A DNA stretch of 64,000 nt from Bretschneidera sinensis (GCA_023935145.1 CM043705.1:55771584-55835583), one strand, 5' to 3'. Shown: positions 1-12,573, counted from the stretch's first letter. Notes: generated from the letters alone by a model not told the origin. A program made the numbers and translations.

Positions 1-1159
1 GGTCTTACAACAAAGGTATAGGGAAGCTCATACCGACCATACCCTCTTTTATCGACACAGAAATGGTAAGAGTCTTATTGTCTATGTGGTGACATAATTT
101 TGACAGGAAATGATACAATGGAGATGGCAAGACTGAAAAACTAGACTGGTAGCTAAATTCGAGATAAAAGATCTTGGACCCTTATGCTACTTTCTTGGTA
201 TGGAGGTTGCTAGAAACAAGAAAGGAATATCAGTCACTTAAAGAAAGTATGTCTTGGATCTGTTAAAGGAAACAAGGATGCTAGGCTGTAAACAGGTAGA
301 CACACCGATGGACTCCATAACAAAGATAGGAGACAAGAAGGATGGAACTCCGGTTGATACTGGGAGATACCAACGACTAGTTGGAAAGCTCATTTATCTT
401 TCCCACACCAAACCAGATATTGCATTCGCTGTGAGTGTTGTTAGTCAGTACATGTATGCTCCCTGCAAAGAATACATGGAGGCTGTACTCCGAATCCTAA
501 AGTACCTCAAAGGATCGCATGGTAAAGGTTTGTTTTTCAGCAGAAATGAGTCCAGGAGTATCGATGGATTCATTGATGCAGATTGGGCAGGTTCTATTGA
601 AGACAAGAGGTCTACTTCAGGGTATTGTACATTTGTATGGGGCAATCTGGTCACTTGGCGAAGCAAGAAATAAACAGTTGTGGCCCGGAGTAGTGCTGAG
701 GCTGAATTTCGAGCCATGGCTCACGGTATTTGTGAAATGCTATGATTGAAACTATTGCTTGAAGAATTAGAGATGAAAATAAATCTTGCTCTAAAGATTT
801 ACTGTGATAATAAGGCAGCCATAAATATTTCCCACAATCCAGTCTATTATGATCGGACAAAACATGTGGATGTGGATAGACACTTTATCAAAGAAAAAAT
901 TGAGGATGGTATACTGTGCATAACCTACGTGTCTACAGATGATCAAGTCGCAGATGTACAAACAAAAGCTCTAGCTAGGAAGATGTTCGAAAGACAGATT
1001 GACAAGCTAGGCATGTTCAATCTTAGAATATGCACAGTATATTCTATTTCCCGTTTCAAATTTCCCCTTTTTTGTTTCTTATTTTCTAGGGATTTGTTTC
1101 CTAATAGGTTATTTTTAAATAAAAGGGATAAGGAAGATTGTTTCCTATTATCTCTCTAG
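1..1159 (+). pseudogene. Ty1-copia pol 3' remnant (RT end and RNase H)
   Basis: Decayed C-terminal half of a copia polyprotein. The stretch 254-673 reads as the end of the reverse transcriptase and the start of RNase H, with copia landmarks such as KPDIAFAVSVVSQY, LRILKYLKG and DADWAGSIEDKRSTSGYC. A stop falls right after WRSKK at 671-673. The reading resumes at 746-1000 with the downstream RNase H block (YCDNKAAINISHNPV, RTKHVDVDRHFIKEK, DVQTKALAR). In-frame stops and at least one frame change mean it cannot make a full protein. The 5' part of the element lies outside the window. Confidence 0.85.
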
Positions 1160-1195
1160 TTTTAATTCTGTGATTTATTCCTTAAATTAAGGGAT

Positions 1196-1330
1196 TGTTA
1201 GTTTCTATAATTGTGGAGAATCATTGACAGATTTATTGTCAAATTTATCTATATAAGGCCTTTGCCTTTTACGTAATAAAGTATCAGAGGAGAATTTTTC
1301 TATTCCATATTTCTTCACCTCTATTTGCTT
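1196..1330 (+). repeat. Possible 3' LTR remnant of the copia element
   Basis: Downstream of the pol remnant a purine-rich run (about 1183-1194) is followed by TGTTAG, then a TATATAA-like box near 1249 and an AATAAAG signal near 1277. This is the order expected at the start of an LTR. The right boundary is not visible because GC-rich DNA of another type begins near 1334. No second LTR copy is in the window, so the call rests on position and motifs only. Confidence 0.35.
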
Positions 1331-1333
1331 TTA

Positions 1334-1480
1334 TCTATGGATGACAATTTTACCCGGACCCGCCAGGTACCTGTAAAACACAACCCTAATGAGAAGGGTT
1401 TGGAGGTCATTTTTTCCCGGCGGGTCGGGTGCGGGGACGGGTGTGGGTGGAGTGACATCCGATCTAATAGATACCCGTAT
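1334..1480 (+). repeat. GC-rich hAT-like terminal fragment
   Basis: The block opens with TGGATGACAATTTTACCCGG and carries repeated CCCGC/GCGGGT motifs (to about 1480). This resembles the ends of plant hAT-type non-autonomous elements. A related GC-rich patch lies at 1925-1965. No matching opposite end or target duplication could be assigned, so this is probably a truncated element. Confidence 0.3.
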
Positions 1481-1922
1481 ATTTATTATATATATTTTTA
1501 TTTAGTTTTCATCTATTTGCAAATGATAGCAGCAGTGATGCATTTTTCTAGAAGTGAATAAACCCTATCTCTCATTGTTTTGATGTTGATTTATAATTTC
1601 TATGTAGTAATGGAAAAACTCTTTTTTACAATTAAAGAAAGCTTTATTCATATATAACATTTCAAATACATAACTAAAACCCACAGGAGGTTGTATTACA
1701 TGACCTCCGTCTGCATCCCAAGAGAAACCACAAAACTGCACATTTACAGAACTGTAGTAATGGAAAAACGGAAGTTAAATCAGCTTTCGCAATCTCTGGA
1801 AGGATGGTTTTTGAATGGATAAGATACTTATGTCAAGGGGAAGTAAAATTACTGATGATCTTTTACTTTTTGCAGTTATAAACCATTAGTTTTTAACTCT
1901 TTTTTTCATTGCCCTTGGGATT

Positions 1923-2850
1923 TTGCGGGTGTGGATTACCCGACGGGTTCTCGCACTCGTGATGGGGTTAGTCTCATCTCGAGTCCTTTCAATAGAGGAG
2001 AGAAGGAGTTTAGAGTGTCTGATCTTAGAGAATAATAGCTGGGACTTTAATTTTATTTCTTTTGATCTTTGTGAGAAAATCTTAGCCTTGGTGACTGCGA
2101 TTCCCCTTCAATATTGCCAGGACCACCATGATTCCCTCTCCTGGGAGCTTACTAGTGATGGGAAATTTAGTAACAAGTCTGCCTACATCTTATCAACCAG
2201 TTCAGTTGAGGATTTCTTGGATCTTAACTGGGATATTGTGTGGAAATGCCCTGTGACTAACAGAATTAAATTCTTACTTTGGCTTTGTTTCCACAATAAA
2301 ATTAAAAGTAAAGATATCCTCTATGCCCGGAACATCCTTGTTCCTAGTTCATGTCATCTTTCCCTGGAATCCCTGAAACTTGTTTGCATGTTTTAAGAGA
2401 CAGTTTAGCTGCCAATCTCTTTTGGAGTCGCATTTCAATCACCCCTCATCCCCTCCTTTTTAAAACCGCTGTTTTGTTGGTTAACGGAAAACCTCTCTTC
2501 CTCTGTACCTTTTCTTATAATATTCATTGAAAATGTTTTTTGCCATTGGAGTTTAGAAATTATGGACAACTAGAAATAAGCATATTTTTGAAAGCAAGCC
2601 TTCTACTGCTAATGATGTTTTCGAAGACACCATTTTCAAAGCTTCTGAATAGCCAACCTCATAATTTGTTCAGTTTTTAGATCTTAAATTCTTGTCCATT
2701 GGTCTTCTCCAGAGACTAACTAGGTCAAACTGAACACGGATGGTTTTGCCTTTGCCAATCTGTCATCATGCTTAACAAATGGTATTAGAGTCTGGTTTGA
2801 TAATGGAAAAATTTCAAAGAATTGATGCGGTGAAGAAACAAGTTAGATAT
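1923..2850 (+). pseudogene. LINE (non-LTR) remnant: zinc-binding RT tail and RNase H start
   Basis: The open stretch 1923-2396 reads as the zinc-binding tail found after plant LINE reverse transcriptases (zf-RVT type): LSWELTSDGKFSNKSAYI, then WDIVWKCPVTNRIKFLLWLC. It is followed near 2730-2820 by VKLNTDGFAFAN, the start of the LINE RNase H domain (normally VKLNTDGA). Several stops and frame changes separate the pieces. The RNase H part is interrupted by the small insertion described at 2932-3577 and seems to resume near 3590. No upstream RT core is present, so the copy is 5'-truncated. Confidence 0.7.
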
Positions 2851-2931
2851 GCTGTTGAAGATCAGATTTTAAGCCTAGGTAGAGATGAACCCAGCTCAAA
2901 GTGTTTGGGGATTTGAGTCGAGGGAGGAATT

Positions 2932-3222
2932 TGTTGGGATACTCCTTAAATCCCACATCGGAGAGAAGTGTTATTGTAAGTAGTTGGAGTCCCACATCGT
3001 CTATGTCAAAAAGATGTGGGTACTAGTTACTATAAATATGAGCATCATAAGAGGTAGTTCAAGATCCAAAGGTTGAGTGAACATTCAATGTATTGGGGTT
3101 TAGGTTGTGAGATTGGGGAGAGCTTAAGCTTATGAATCTTGAGCAGAAACTATGTATATAACCCATTCTTATTTTTTATTTATTTCAAAGGTGGGATAAC
3201 TCATATGTGGATATCCTAACAA
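2932..3222. repeat. LTR-like segment with near-inverted ends
   Basis: The segment starts TGTTGGGATA and ends TATCCTAACA, which are inverted copies with one mismatch, as in LTR ends. Inside are the CCCACATCG motif twice and a TATAAATATG box near 3030. Its last ~107 bases (3116-3222) recur at 3466-3577. I read it as a solo LTR or one end of a very small LTR element; the exact target duplication is unclear. Confidence 0.45.
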
Positions 3223-3577
3223 ATCTCCCTTTCACGTGTGAATTATATACTAAATTCTCCTATTTCCCCTTCCCCTTCCCCTTGAATGAAATCATAGATC
3301 ACTCGATCAACAGAATAAGCCAAATCAAACTCAACTATGGGAGTCCTCACTGGACAGACAACCGTGAACACATAAACGTTTCTCATCCATAGACTCAACC
3401 ACGGGACAGCATCATGGGAGTCAAACAATCTTGACTAACTCAAACCAAACTCTGATACTAATGACTCAAAAGCTTAAGTTCATGAGTTTTTGACGTAAAT
3501 CATGTATATAATCCACTTTGATTTTTTATTTTTTTCAAAGGTAAGATAATTCACCTGTAGATGTATCTTAACGAATC
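3223..3577 (-). mobile_element. Possible TRIM-like interior plus second partial repeat
   Basis: After the segment ending at 3222 comes ~240 bp of non-coding DNA, then a diverged copy of 3116-3222 at 3466-3577 (shared GTATATAA, TTTTTTATTT and TTTCAAAGGT blocks). Just inside the second copy, CTCTGATACTA (3450-3460) reads on the minus strand like a degraded TGGTATCAGAG primer-binding site. Just inside the first copy, the minus strand has a purine run next to TGTTAGGATA. Together these suggest a miniature LTR element on the minus strand. The two repeats differ in length, so the structure is uncertain. Confidence 0.4.
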
Positions 3578-3589
3578 ACTGTAGTGGCG

Positions 3590-4063
3590 GTAAATGGTTT
3601 AGGGATTAAAGAGGCATCTGGATTAGGGGTTCTCTAGCAACATTGAGTATGACTCTAATGTGACTGCACAGCTTTGGGCTTTGAGGGATGGTTTGATCAT
3701 GGCTCGTGAACTTGACATTTTTTTTCTTCCATATTGAGCTTGACGTGCAGTTTCTCATTCGTCTGATTACAATCAGACTTGTGATGAGATTGATGATCAC
3801 CCACATGATCCGATTATACATGATTACATGTTATTGCTTAAAGAATTCAGGGAATTCTCGTTGTATCATGTTTATCGTGAGACGAACCAGGCTGCGAATA
3901 TGCTCGCCAAGATAGGATGGGATTTTTAGATTTTAATGTTTTTAATTCCTCTCCCCCTAGACTGTATTGTACTTAGGATATGGACAGAAGAGGAGTTCCA
4001 TCCTTTAGTCTCGTTAACAGTTTAATTTCTATGCTATCATCGCATTTTCCCAAAAAAAAAAAA
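3590..4063 (+). pseudogene. LINE 3' end with RNase H remnant and poly(A)
   Basis: Continuation of the LINE remnant after the LTR-type insertion. Broken frames give RNase H-like pieces, and a poly(A) run at 4050-4063 follows a non-coding 3' tail, as expected for a LINE 3' end. Many stops; not functional. Confidence 0.55.
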
Positions 4064-5010
4064 ATATCAATTAATTTTTCTTTCCTCTTTTTCTTAGAAC
4101 TCTCACGTCATGTAAATCATAAGACGTAAGAGCTGTAGCGAACCCATGAGGTTTGCCGCAGAACGGACGGTGGTGATTTAATTATTATTGGCCCTCCTTT
4201 CTTAAGTAAAAGCTAAGCAAAGCCACGAGGAAAAGAATTAATAAGAAAAACATAACTGGACCAGTGGTTGACAAATCACTATCAGTGCATAGCCCCAAAA
4301 AATTTACTAAAATATATATAAAAAAAAAGTGTTAGAGAGTGTGACGTCAAGTAAAGAAGGCACATGGGATCAGTGTAAGCTTAACGAACCCAGACGCAAT
4401 AGGGCATGTGGAGATGAAGATTCGGCTCTCCTTTTATATTATTTTTCCAAAACTTATTTTTTCAAGAAAATACAAAGGGAAAAAGAAAAGGAGAAAAAAT
4501 TGAGCTGCACGACATGGATCCACCCCATTCCAACTAATTAACTCATGTGATGCAGTGAGAGTAGCTCGTCTTTGGCCAATTTTTTAAAGCGTGGGACCTA
4601 GGCAGACCCCTTCACATCACTAGTAAGCAGATTAGTGGGTCCTACCATTCCTTTTAGATACATCCCCGCTGTAGGATAAGGGCAGCTATAGGAGGCTATA
4701 GCTAATCATTTTTCCAATCAGAACATACACATACAACACTTGGACCACCAGAAAAAACCTCAGTTCATGCTTCTCCTTGCAACCTCTCCCATGCATGCGC
4801 TACTTAAATGAACAAAATCTACAATCTCACACCTTTTTCTCTGCCCCATATTATAACCCAAAGTGATACTCATATATATTACTTAGGTAATATGTGAGTG
4901 AATTTAAAATTAATTTTAAGTTAGAATTTTTTTATAAAAATACATATTAAATTACATCAAATCACATATTAATTAATGTTTTAATTGTTATTGATCAAGT
5001 TTTAGAAAAG
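4064..5010. other. Gene-free AT-rich stretch
   Basis: No coding signal, RNA gene or repeat structure recognised. The short open frame at 4329-4541 has no recognisable composition or homology and runs through low-complexity AAAG sequence. Confidence 0.5.
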
Positions 5011-5019
5011 TGTAAAATT

Positions 5020-5535
5020 TTTTTCTATGTTCAATAAAAAAGAATACAAGAGTAAAGAAAAACTTGAGTATTGGTATTTTCTTATCACATGTAAAATCAT
5101 AATTTTTCTAAATTTGAAAAATCAAATGGTGAAAGTTAAATTGAGATTTTTTAGAAAAAGTATATTTTTTTTCTTTCTTTTTACTTTTTTTATCATATTT
5201 ATCAAAAATATAATAAAAAACATCAATATTTTTTAAACATCTAACATTTAAGTTATGATTGGTGGAAAAAAAATTTAGGAAAATGAAAGAAAAGTGAGAG
5301 TATATTTTTTTTTCTTTTTGTTAATAAGAACGTGAAAGAAAATAAAAGTGTGAGTATTGATATTTTTTTTTCATTCATAAAAAACACAATCCTCTTAAAT
5401 TTGGAGAAGAAGAATGAAAGTTAAATTGAGTTTTTTTAGAATTTTTTTTATTTTTTTTACCTTTTTTCATCTTTATCAAAAATATAATAAAAAATATATT
5501 TTTTATTTATTTTTTTACCAATCAAAGTAAAGTAT
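5020..5535. repeat. Diverged ~260-bp direct duplication
   Basis: The block at about 5027-5240 recurs in diverged form at about 5325-5515. Shared landmarks in the same order are GAGTATTG, AAATTTG, GAAAGTTAAATTGAG and TATCAAAAATATAATAAAAAA. The sequence is extremely AT-rich and the open frames inside are low-complexity. Confidence 0.55.
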
Positions 5536-8463
5536 TGTTAATGGGTAAAAAAAAAGTTGGTATGATGAATGATTCAATTGGCTTTCCTGATCATCGATGT
5601 TGAAATCACTTGAAAGACAAATCCATGGAAAATCACCAAACCCATGACATCATCTACTATTTTTGGGGGGTCATATATGTTGGATACTCAATTCTTTTCA
5701 TGGGTCCAATGTGTCTGCTTTTCTTTTCCATGCCATGACAAAATGATAAAGGCAAGAAGAAATGGGAAACAATAGTTAAACTTGGGGTAATTCTTGGAGT
5801 TACCGTGAAAATAATTCATTCTTAGTAAATACTGTTATAATACTTTTACAGCTAGTATATATATAGAACTTTCACTACTTAGAATAGATTAAATAGTTGA
5901 GTTTTTGGTCAGATTGGTGAATTTTATTGTTGAATTGAACAATGATCTCTCTCGTGTTCATAGTTTTTGTTACATTTATTTATAATCCTCAAACAAAAAA
6001 AATTGATAAAAAAATATTTATAATTTATGAGGCTTAAGCATCAATATCCTGTAGCTGATCGATTCACTGTGTTCTCTATGTACATAACAACTTATAGGTG
6101 GTATTAAGGGAAAAAGAAAAAGGTAATGAAAAGATGGTTATAAAAAAAAGAAAAGTGAAGAGAAAAAGAAATTGAGAGGTCAATATGGTATATAAGGAAA
6201 CAGTATTATATGGCATGTTTGATTTGTTTTTTGTTTTCTTTTTATCTAATAAATCTATAATATATATATATATATATATATATTATAGATTTTATAAAAA
6301 GTTTGTCATTTCAGTTTACTCATCAACTATCTTTTTTTTTTTTTTTGTATATAATATATTTCTTCATTTAGTGTCTTTCAATTCATTATTTTGGTAAATT
6401 TTTTGTTCTTTTTCTTCGCTTTGCAATGTTCTTTGTGCATTTCGGTTCTTTGTCAAGTTTTTTGTTGAAGCCCGTGCAAACACGGTGTCTTCCAAATCAT
6501 TTCAACGTGATCATACCTTTCTACTTTTTTTTATTTTTAACTTTTTATTTATTATTAATTGTTAGTATTTATAAATAAAAAATTGTTCCCATCATCTATT
6601 ACCCTGGTATTTAATAAACAAGATGGAAATTTATGCAAGATGAAAAAATAGCCCTACCCTAATCATTCTTAGGACTTTTAATTTTTACATACTTCTTACA
6701 AAAATTATATTTAATAATATTTACCATTAAAAAAACAAATACAACTATACAAACACAAATAACTACAATATTTTAAATTTGCGATATTATGTCTTTTGTT
6801 AAACAAAAAATGAACCAACATTATTATTATATGAACAAAATTGTGCATAGCACAGGCATTTACTTAGTGTTTTTGAAAAAAAAAATCACTTTTCTGTTCA
6901 TTTTCATTGAAAAACTTTAAATATCGCTTAATTTAAAATTTAGTTTCTATTGAAATTTTACTTCTAAAATTCACATACTCAATCTTAGGTAACAACAATT
7001 AAATAAAATAAATAAATAAATAGCAAAAAACCAATAATTAATGTGATTCGACAACTTCTTTGCCTACATTTACTAACAAATCTACTGTTTTATTAATCTT
7101 CAATTACAATTTTAGAAATAGCAAAGTTGTCAAACCCCCACCCAAAAGTCTCAAAATAACAAAAACTCTTAATCTATCTCTAGTTGCAAGTGTTTTCTCT
7201 ACTTGACAACCTAATACACCCAAAGCTCTTATCCTAGTTTTAATAGTAAACTCCTCCCATTTACAATGTGTATTGAAACTATGAGTGTGCCTCAAATTTT
7301 CTCTGGGATCCTTTATATAGAGGATATTTTCCTAATACTATTAGAAAAAGAACAACAACATCATAGTAGACTACTATTACCTGTACAATCAACAATCTAA
7401 TAGGAAATTACTATTATTCTTATTAGAACAAGCACTTATAAAATAAGAAACAATTTTTCTCAAGCCAATTAGAAGTGTTCTTTGTGGAATTGAGTTAAAT
7501 CCTAACAATTTCCCTCAATTTATCTCGTTACAATTGGGCTACAATTTAATGAGTGAAAATTCATTATTTTTTAAAATGCATTTTCTCATTATTTTAAGAA
7601 TTATTAAGGAAAACAGTTAGAAAGCAACCGTTATTGTTTTCGAAAACAATTTTAAAAATTATATTCTTAAAAACACTAACCAAATATTTTAAGCGTGAAA
7701 AAATTATCTTCGGTATACACAAACGAAAAACTGTTTTTGAAAACAGTATCAAACATGTGATTTTACAATAAGTGTGTATGTTGAAAATAATCAAACTAAT
7801 GAAAGCAATTTTTTTTTTTTTTACTTTCCTAGCTTAGTATATCAAATTTAAGGTAAAAATTAAGTTGGTGCATCAAAATTATAAATCCAAAAAAAAAAAC
7901 ATTGAATATAAAAGTTTAAATAATTAGGTGGGATTCAAAAGAAGATGGCCTTGAAACAATAATATAGAGAGAGCATTTCTGTCTAATCAGCTCCAAAAAT
8001 TTGTTAACTAAAGAGGGCTCTCTCTGGCGACTTCCTTGAGATATATATTGATACACATTACACATGCATCATTGCTTTAGTACATATATATACACTTAAA
8101 AACTACTCCTATTGTATAAGTAGAAGATAGAGAGGATAGGACAATATGGTGGGGTGTTGGGAGGTGGGCGAGAGGGAAAGGAAGAGAGTAGGATAGAGAT
8201 GGACAGAGTGGGCACAAAGACAAAAAGGACCACCTCTTGTGGGGTTATAACAACAGGAGTTTTTGCTCTGGGTTTTTGTTGAGATCTCATTTCGGTTTGA
8301 TTCGAAAACTTGCTCTGCTTCGAAATATTTTGAAACGATTTTAAAAAAAGTAAAAATAAAATTTTGTTCATTTGTTATGTTTTTTTTTTCATTTTGTAAT
8401 ATAAAGATGTTTGTTAGGGTTTGAAAGACAGACTGTTTAGATGATTTTTGTACTTTTTATTTT
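5536..8463. other. AT-rich intergenic DNA
   Basis: No gene recognised. It holds a (TA)n run near 6258-6284, poly(T) tracts and, at about 7590-7790, a segment rich in GTTTTCGAAAAC and GTTTTTGAAAACAG. The latter resembles the MITE family described at 33483-34022. Open frames at 6185, 7104, 7594 and 8096 look like chance frames. Confidence 0.5.
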
Positions 8464-8465
8464 TG

Positions 8466-8636
8466 GGATCACGATTTTCTTCATTTAAAAATTGAAATGA
8501 ATGTCAAGTTCATGATGAGATTGAATGCTATCTTGACAATTTTGAATTTGAATATTTTTCATTTAATGATGTGTCATTAAATCTCATAATAAACTTGATT
8601 TCATTTCAACTATCAAATTGAGAAGATCGTGATCTT
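8466..8636. mobile_element. Foldback MITE-like element
   Basis: The left arm (from GATCACGATTTTCTTCATTT) and the right arm (ending GAAGATCGTGATC) are inverted copies for about 55 bp. The arms are imperfect and separated by ~60 bp of AT-rich loop. No coding capacity. The structure matches a small foldback MITE; the target duplication was not established. Confidence 0.6.
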
Positions 8637-8690
8637 CATTTTTTATAATTAATTTTTCTGTTTTCGTCCGTAAATGTAAGCCTAACTAAT

Positions 8691-8770
8691 CAAACCACCT
8701 AAATATTGTAAATGTGTCTTCAGCATCTTGTAAACCACCTAAATATTGTAAATGTGTCTTCAGCATCTTG
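8691..8770. repeat. 40-bp tandem duplication, essentially identical
   Basis: Two head-to-tail copies (8691-8730 and 8731-8770) differ only at their first base. Such near-identity in AT-rich intergenic DNA points to a recent slippage or unequal-exchange event. Confidence 0.95.
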
Positions 8771-9290
8771 TAAAGATGACAGTGGAGCTTTCAAAATTCG
8801 TTTCTAACGCTTCAAAATTTGGACTTGTCGATCTAATTGATGTACGATCAAATAGCGCTAAAAGCTGATTAGTTGATTTTGGATTGTTAAGTATCATTTG
8901 CCACACAAAGAGGCAAATGGCAATGGCAGAGATAGAGAGAGGAAGGACTGAAACTGAATGAAAGGATATGGATGGTAAAGAGCTTCGTCTTGTAATGCAC
9001 GATACTTGTTAGTGGGTTAGGTAGCAAACCCTGCCCCCCCTCGTTGGACCCATCCCTAGATTCCTGCCCCTTCTCTCCCTCAAGAAAATGCAAATTCAAT
9101 CCCCTTTAGGCCTAAAGATACAGCCAACTCATTTCTCCTTTTCTTAAGTAACCTCTCTTTAATGTTTTTAGTTCTTCATAAGAACTAGTTAACACAACAA
9201 TTCTTATTGTCATAAAATTTATTTTTTTCTAAAAAACTCAAAACCTTTTTTCCACTCTCCATCCACAACTGAATTAAGGATTTTTTTAGT

Positions 9291-10155
9291 TTGGGTAAAT
9301 TGCACTGCACCACTTTAAATTTGTTGAAATGACACTAATATATCAAATTTTTTAAAATTCATAATTCACCAAAAAAACACCAATTTTTACTATTAAACAG
9401 TCTCAATATAAAATTTTTTGAAGAATCAAAATTTTAATTGGATTGTACTTTTCTCGATTACTAAAGTATAAATAGAAGTATTAGAGATGCAATATATTTA
9501 ACAAAGAAATTTTTTTATGTTTTTTAAAAATAAATTTATCATCATTCTTTTTTTAAAATTATTAAAAATAGATTTTAAATAGATTTATATTCTATTATAT
9601 GGTATAAAACAAATTTCATTTTATATATTTTATATTTTAAAAAATATTATGATAATATTGCCTATCACATCCTCAAATAAATGAAAATCAAATACCATCA
9701 TAAAAAATTAAATACTTTAAATGAAAAGTTTGTTGGTATGTTTTTTTATAAAATTAAATAGCCTAACATCTAAAAAATGAATATTAAACACCATCATAAA
9801 ATAAAAATCAAAGATAAACTTTTCTATTTTAAAAATAAATGATACTACATATATTTATTTTTTTAGAAAAATATGAATTTAAATAACCTAAAAATTTGTG
9901 TCATAAACAATTTTGAAATAAATAATTGATAAATAGAATTATTAAACTTATCATAATCACTGGAGATATTTTAATACTAAGGGCATTTTGGTTATCATTA
10001 AAAGTAATATATTTTTATTCTTCAAATAAATTCATTTTGGGGTTGCTTAATGGTGAATATTGATGTTTTGAGATGAATTATGGGTCTTAAAAATATTTGA
10101 TATGTTAATATCATTTTAATAAAGTTGAAAGTAGTGCAGTGTAATTTATCCTTTT
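9291..10155. mobile_element. Non-autonomous TIR element with ~80-bp inverted ends
   Basis: The left end (GGTAAATTGCACTGCACCAC...) and the reverse complement of the right end (GGATAAATTACACTGCACTA...) align over about 80 bp. Shared blocks continue inward to ATATCAAAT and ATAATTCA. The ~700-bp interior is AT-rich and has no coding signal. This is typical of a large MITE; the superfamily cannot be told from the sequence. Confidence 0.65.
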
Positions 10156-10683
10156 AATTTTATTAGTTTACTATAATAAATCATTAGGATAACACAAGTT
10201 TTTTTTTTTTTTAACGTCTTGAAATCACCAACTTCACATTATTAAAAAGAAAGAATCCCATTTTTCTCTCCTTTAACAAAGGAATCACTTAATTGAGAAA
10301 ACACCTCTCTCGAGAAGGAAAAAAGGATTAAAATCAGAATTACCTTATTACATGCTACAGTTTAATTAGTAGGTTTTACTTTCATTTCAATTTAATTGCA
10401 ATATTTGACAGTTCATTTTTTTAAAATTCACTTTCTAATTACAAAATGGCATTTCTATATTTCAAAAACCATCAAAGATAAGTACTTTGATGAAAAGTTG
10501 AAACTATTTATCAATAGCAAACTCACATTGAAAAAAAAAAAGAAAATCCTTGATCATATAAAGAGAAGCAGAACTATAGAATTATCATCACACCTCTCTC
10601 TCTCTTCTCCCCACACCTCTTCTCTCTTCCTCTCAAAACATACAAAAAAAAGGAAAATAATTTCTTTCCAGGAGTTGATAAGG

Positions 10684-10690
10684 TATATAA
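10684..10690 (+). promoter_or_regulatory. TATA box of the HD-Zip I gene
   Basis: TATATAA lies 259 bp upstream of the start codon, just after a CT-rich tract (10591-10634), placing a likely transcription start near 10715. Inferred from position and sequence only. Confidence 0.5.
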
Positions 10691-10850
10691 GCAATTCATT
10701 GCACCATTCCATGCATCTCCTTTCCAATTGAAGAAATTCTGATTTTCTCTTAGATTTATCAAAAAAGGGTTTTAATAAATCTGATAATTAAATTAAGTCT
10801 CTTCCTTTCCTTTTCAATTCCCTCACTATACTCTTGTCAGCTCTAAGTAT

Positions 10851-10910
10851 ATGTATCCTTCTTTCTAACATGACAGTTAGATTATCAACACACAGCAGCA
10901 GTCTTTAAGA
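10851..10910 (+). promoter_or_regulatory. Two short upstream ORFs in the HD-Zip I leader
   Basis: If transcription starts near 10715, the leader has an ATG at 10851 (five codons then stop at 10866-10868) and another at 10872 (twelve codons, stop at 10908-10910). Both close before the main ATG at 10949. They could lower translation; no conservation claim can be made here. Confidence 0.4.
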
Positions 10911-10933
10911 TTGGTGGCACAAAGCCTAAAGCT

Positions 10934-10947
10934 TGAGCTATAGCTCA
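10934..10947. promoter_or_regulatory. 14-bp perfect palindrome abutting the start codon
   Basis: TGAGCTATAGCTCA is a perfect inverted repeat ending one base before the ATG at 10949. It could be chance, a small protein site, or a weak RNA hairpin at the initiation codon. Confidence 0.35.
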
Positions 10948-10948
10948 T

Positions 10949-12573
10949 ATGTCTTGCAATGGGATGGCTTTCTTTCCAGCAAATTTCATGCTGCAAACTC
11001 CTCATGATCAAGATGATCACCATCAAACCCCAAACTCTCTCAATCCTCTTCTACCTTCATGCACACCCCAAGATTTTCATGGTACCCTCTCTGTTTCTAT
11101 TAATTAATTACATTAGTACTGTTTTTAATTGTTATTTTGTAATGGGTATTTTGAACTTTTTTTGTTGGTGCAGGGGTTGCATCATTTCTAGGGAAGAGAT
11201 CGATGTCATTTTCAGGGATTGATGTGTGTGAAGAAGCTAATGGGGGTGATGATGACTTATCTGATGATGGGTCACAGGCAGGTGAGAAAAAGAGGAGGCT
11301 TAACATGGAGCAAGTCAAGACACTTGAGAAGAACTTTGAATTGGGTAACAAGCTTGAGCCTGAGAGAAAAATGCAGTTAGCTAGGGCTCTTGGACTGCAA
11401 CCAAGACAGATTGCTATTTGGTTCCAAAACAGGAGAGCTAGGTGGAAGACCAAGCAACTTGAGAAAGATTATGATCTCCTTAAAAGACAGTACGAAGCAA
11501 CCAAAGCTGACAATTATGCTCTTCAAGCTCAGAACCAAAAGCTCCATGCAGAGGTAAGCCACTTGACTACTTAAATATACTCAAATTCAAGTTCTTTTTA
11601 AGGGTATTTTTTGCGTCCTTTTTCCTTTTCTATGTAGAACTATGTTCATGTATTGTAAACTGCTCTATTCTCCTTTAGTATTCTGTGTTTTTTTTTTAGC
11701 TTTCAAGTTTTTATTCATTTCATTTTGTAGGGGATCTAGACTAAAAATTTAAACTTTTGTGTGTGTTTGCATTGATTCTGTAAGGGAACAAAAATGGAAA
11801 TCATGGTCTTTTTGGGTTTCAAACTTTCATGCTTTTTGACTTTTTTCTTGCATCATTATTTTCAGAACCTATTTCTGTTAAACTTCTTGAACCAGTGATG
11901 CTTTTTTTTCTTCTACAAAAGCTTCTTTTTCTTGTCATGTATGTTAACTTTTTGATAGATTGACTGAAAATAGTTTGAAGCTAATTAATGGGTAATCATG
12001 ACTATGATAGACAGATCTTTCTTACGTACTAATATATCTTGCTATAGCTGATAATTAAGTATTTGGGTATACTTAATTCCCATTATTATTTTATTTTTGT
12101 AACATAATTAACAATAAAAGTTCTTAATTAGTACATTGACAGAAGGGAATATTACTTTATTTAGTACTCCTATCACTGCATTCATGCTTCAACTTGATTG
12201 GTGAATTCTATGGCTGCAGATATTGACACTGAAAAACAGAGAACCAACTGAATCTATAAATCTGAATAAAGAAACCGAGGGATCTTGCAGCAATAGAAGT
12301 GAAAACAGCTCTGATGTCAAGTTGGATATTTCAAGGACACCAGCTATTGATAGTCCTTTACCTACTCAACCAACTAGCAGACCCCTCTTCCCATCATCTA
12401 CAATAAGGCCAACAACAACACAAGTACTCTTCCAAAATCCATCAAGGCATGATCTCCAATGCCAACAGAAGATGGATCACATGGTGAAAGAAGAGAGCCT
12501 TAGCAACATGTTCTGTGGGATTGATGATCAATCTGGATTTTGGCCATGGCTTGAGCAACATCATTTCAATTGA
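10949..12573 (+). CDS. ATHB13-like: HD-Zip class I transcription factor, ATHB13-like
   Basis: Nuclear homeodomain-leucine zipper factor; the family binds CAATNATTG-type sites as dimers. Exons: 10949-11081, 11174-11553, 12220-12573, all with GT-AG introns, giving 288 residues, close to Arabidopsis ATHB13. The N-terminus ([16 protein letters not shown]) is the ATHB13/ATHB23-type start. An acidic stretch (about residues 65-76) precedes the homeodomain (about 83-138), which contains [17 protein letters not shown] and the helix-3 signature [16 protein letters not shown]. The leucine zipper follows (about 139-180). The C-terminus is Ser/Thr-rich and ends in the aromatic motif [12 protein letters not shown], also typical of this clade. 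The ATG is preceded by the palindrome at 10934-10947. Complete gene with no defects. ATHB23-like is the main alternative name. Confidence 0.95.

Noticed and set aside
8096..8371. 91-codon minus-strand frame
   Set aside because: Low complexity, no family signature, lies in AT-rich intergenic DNA.
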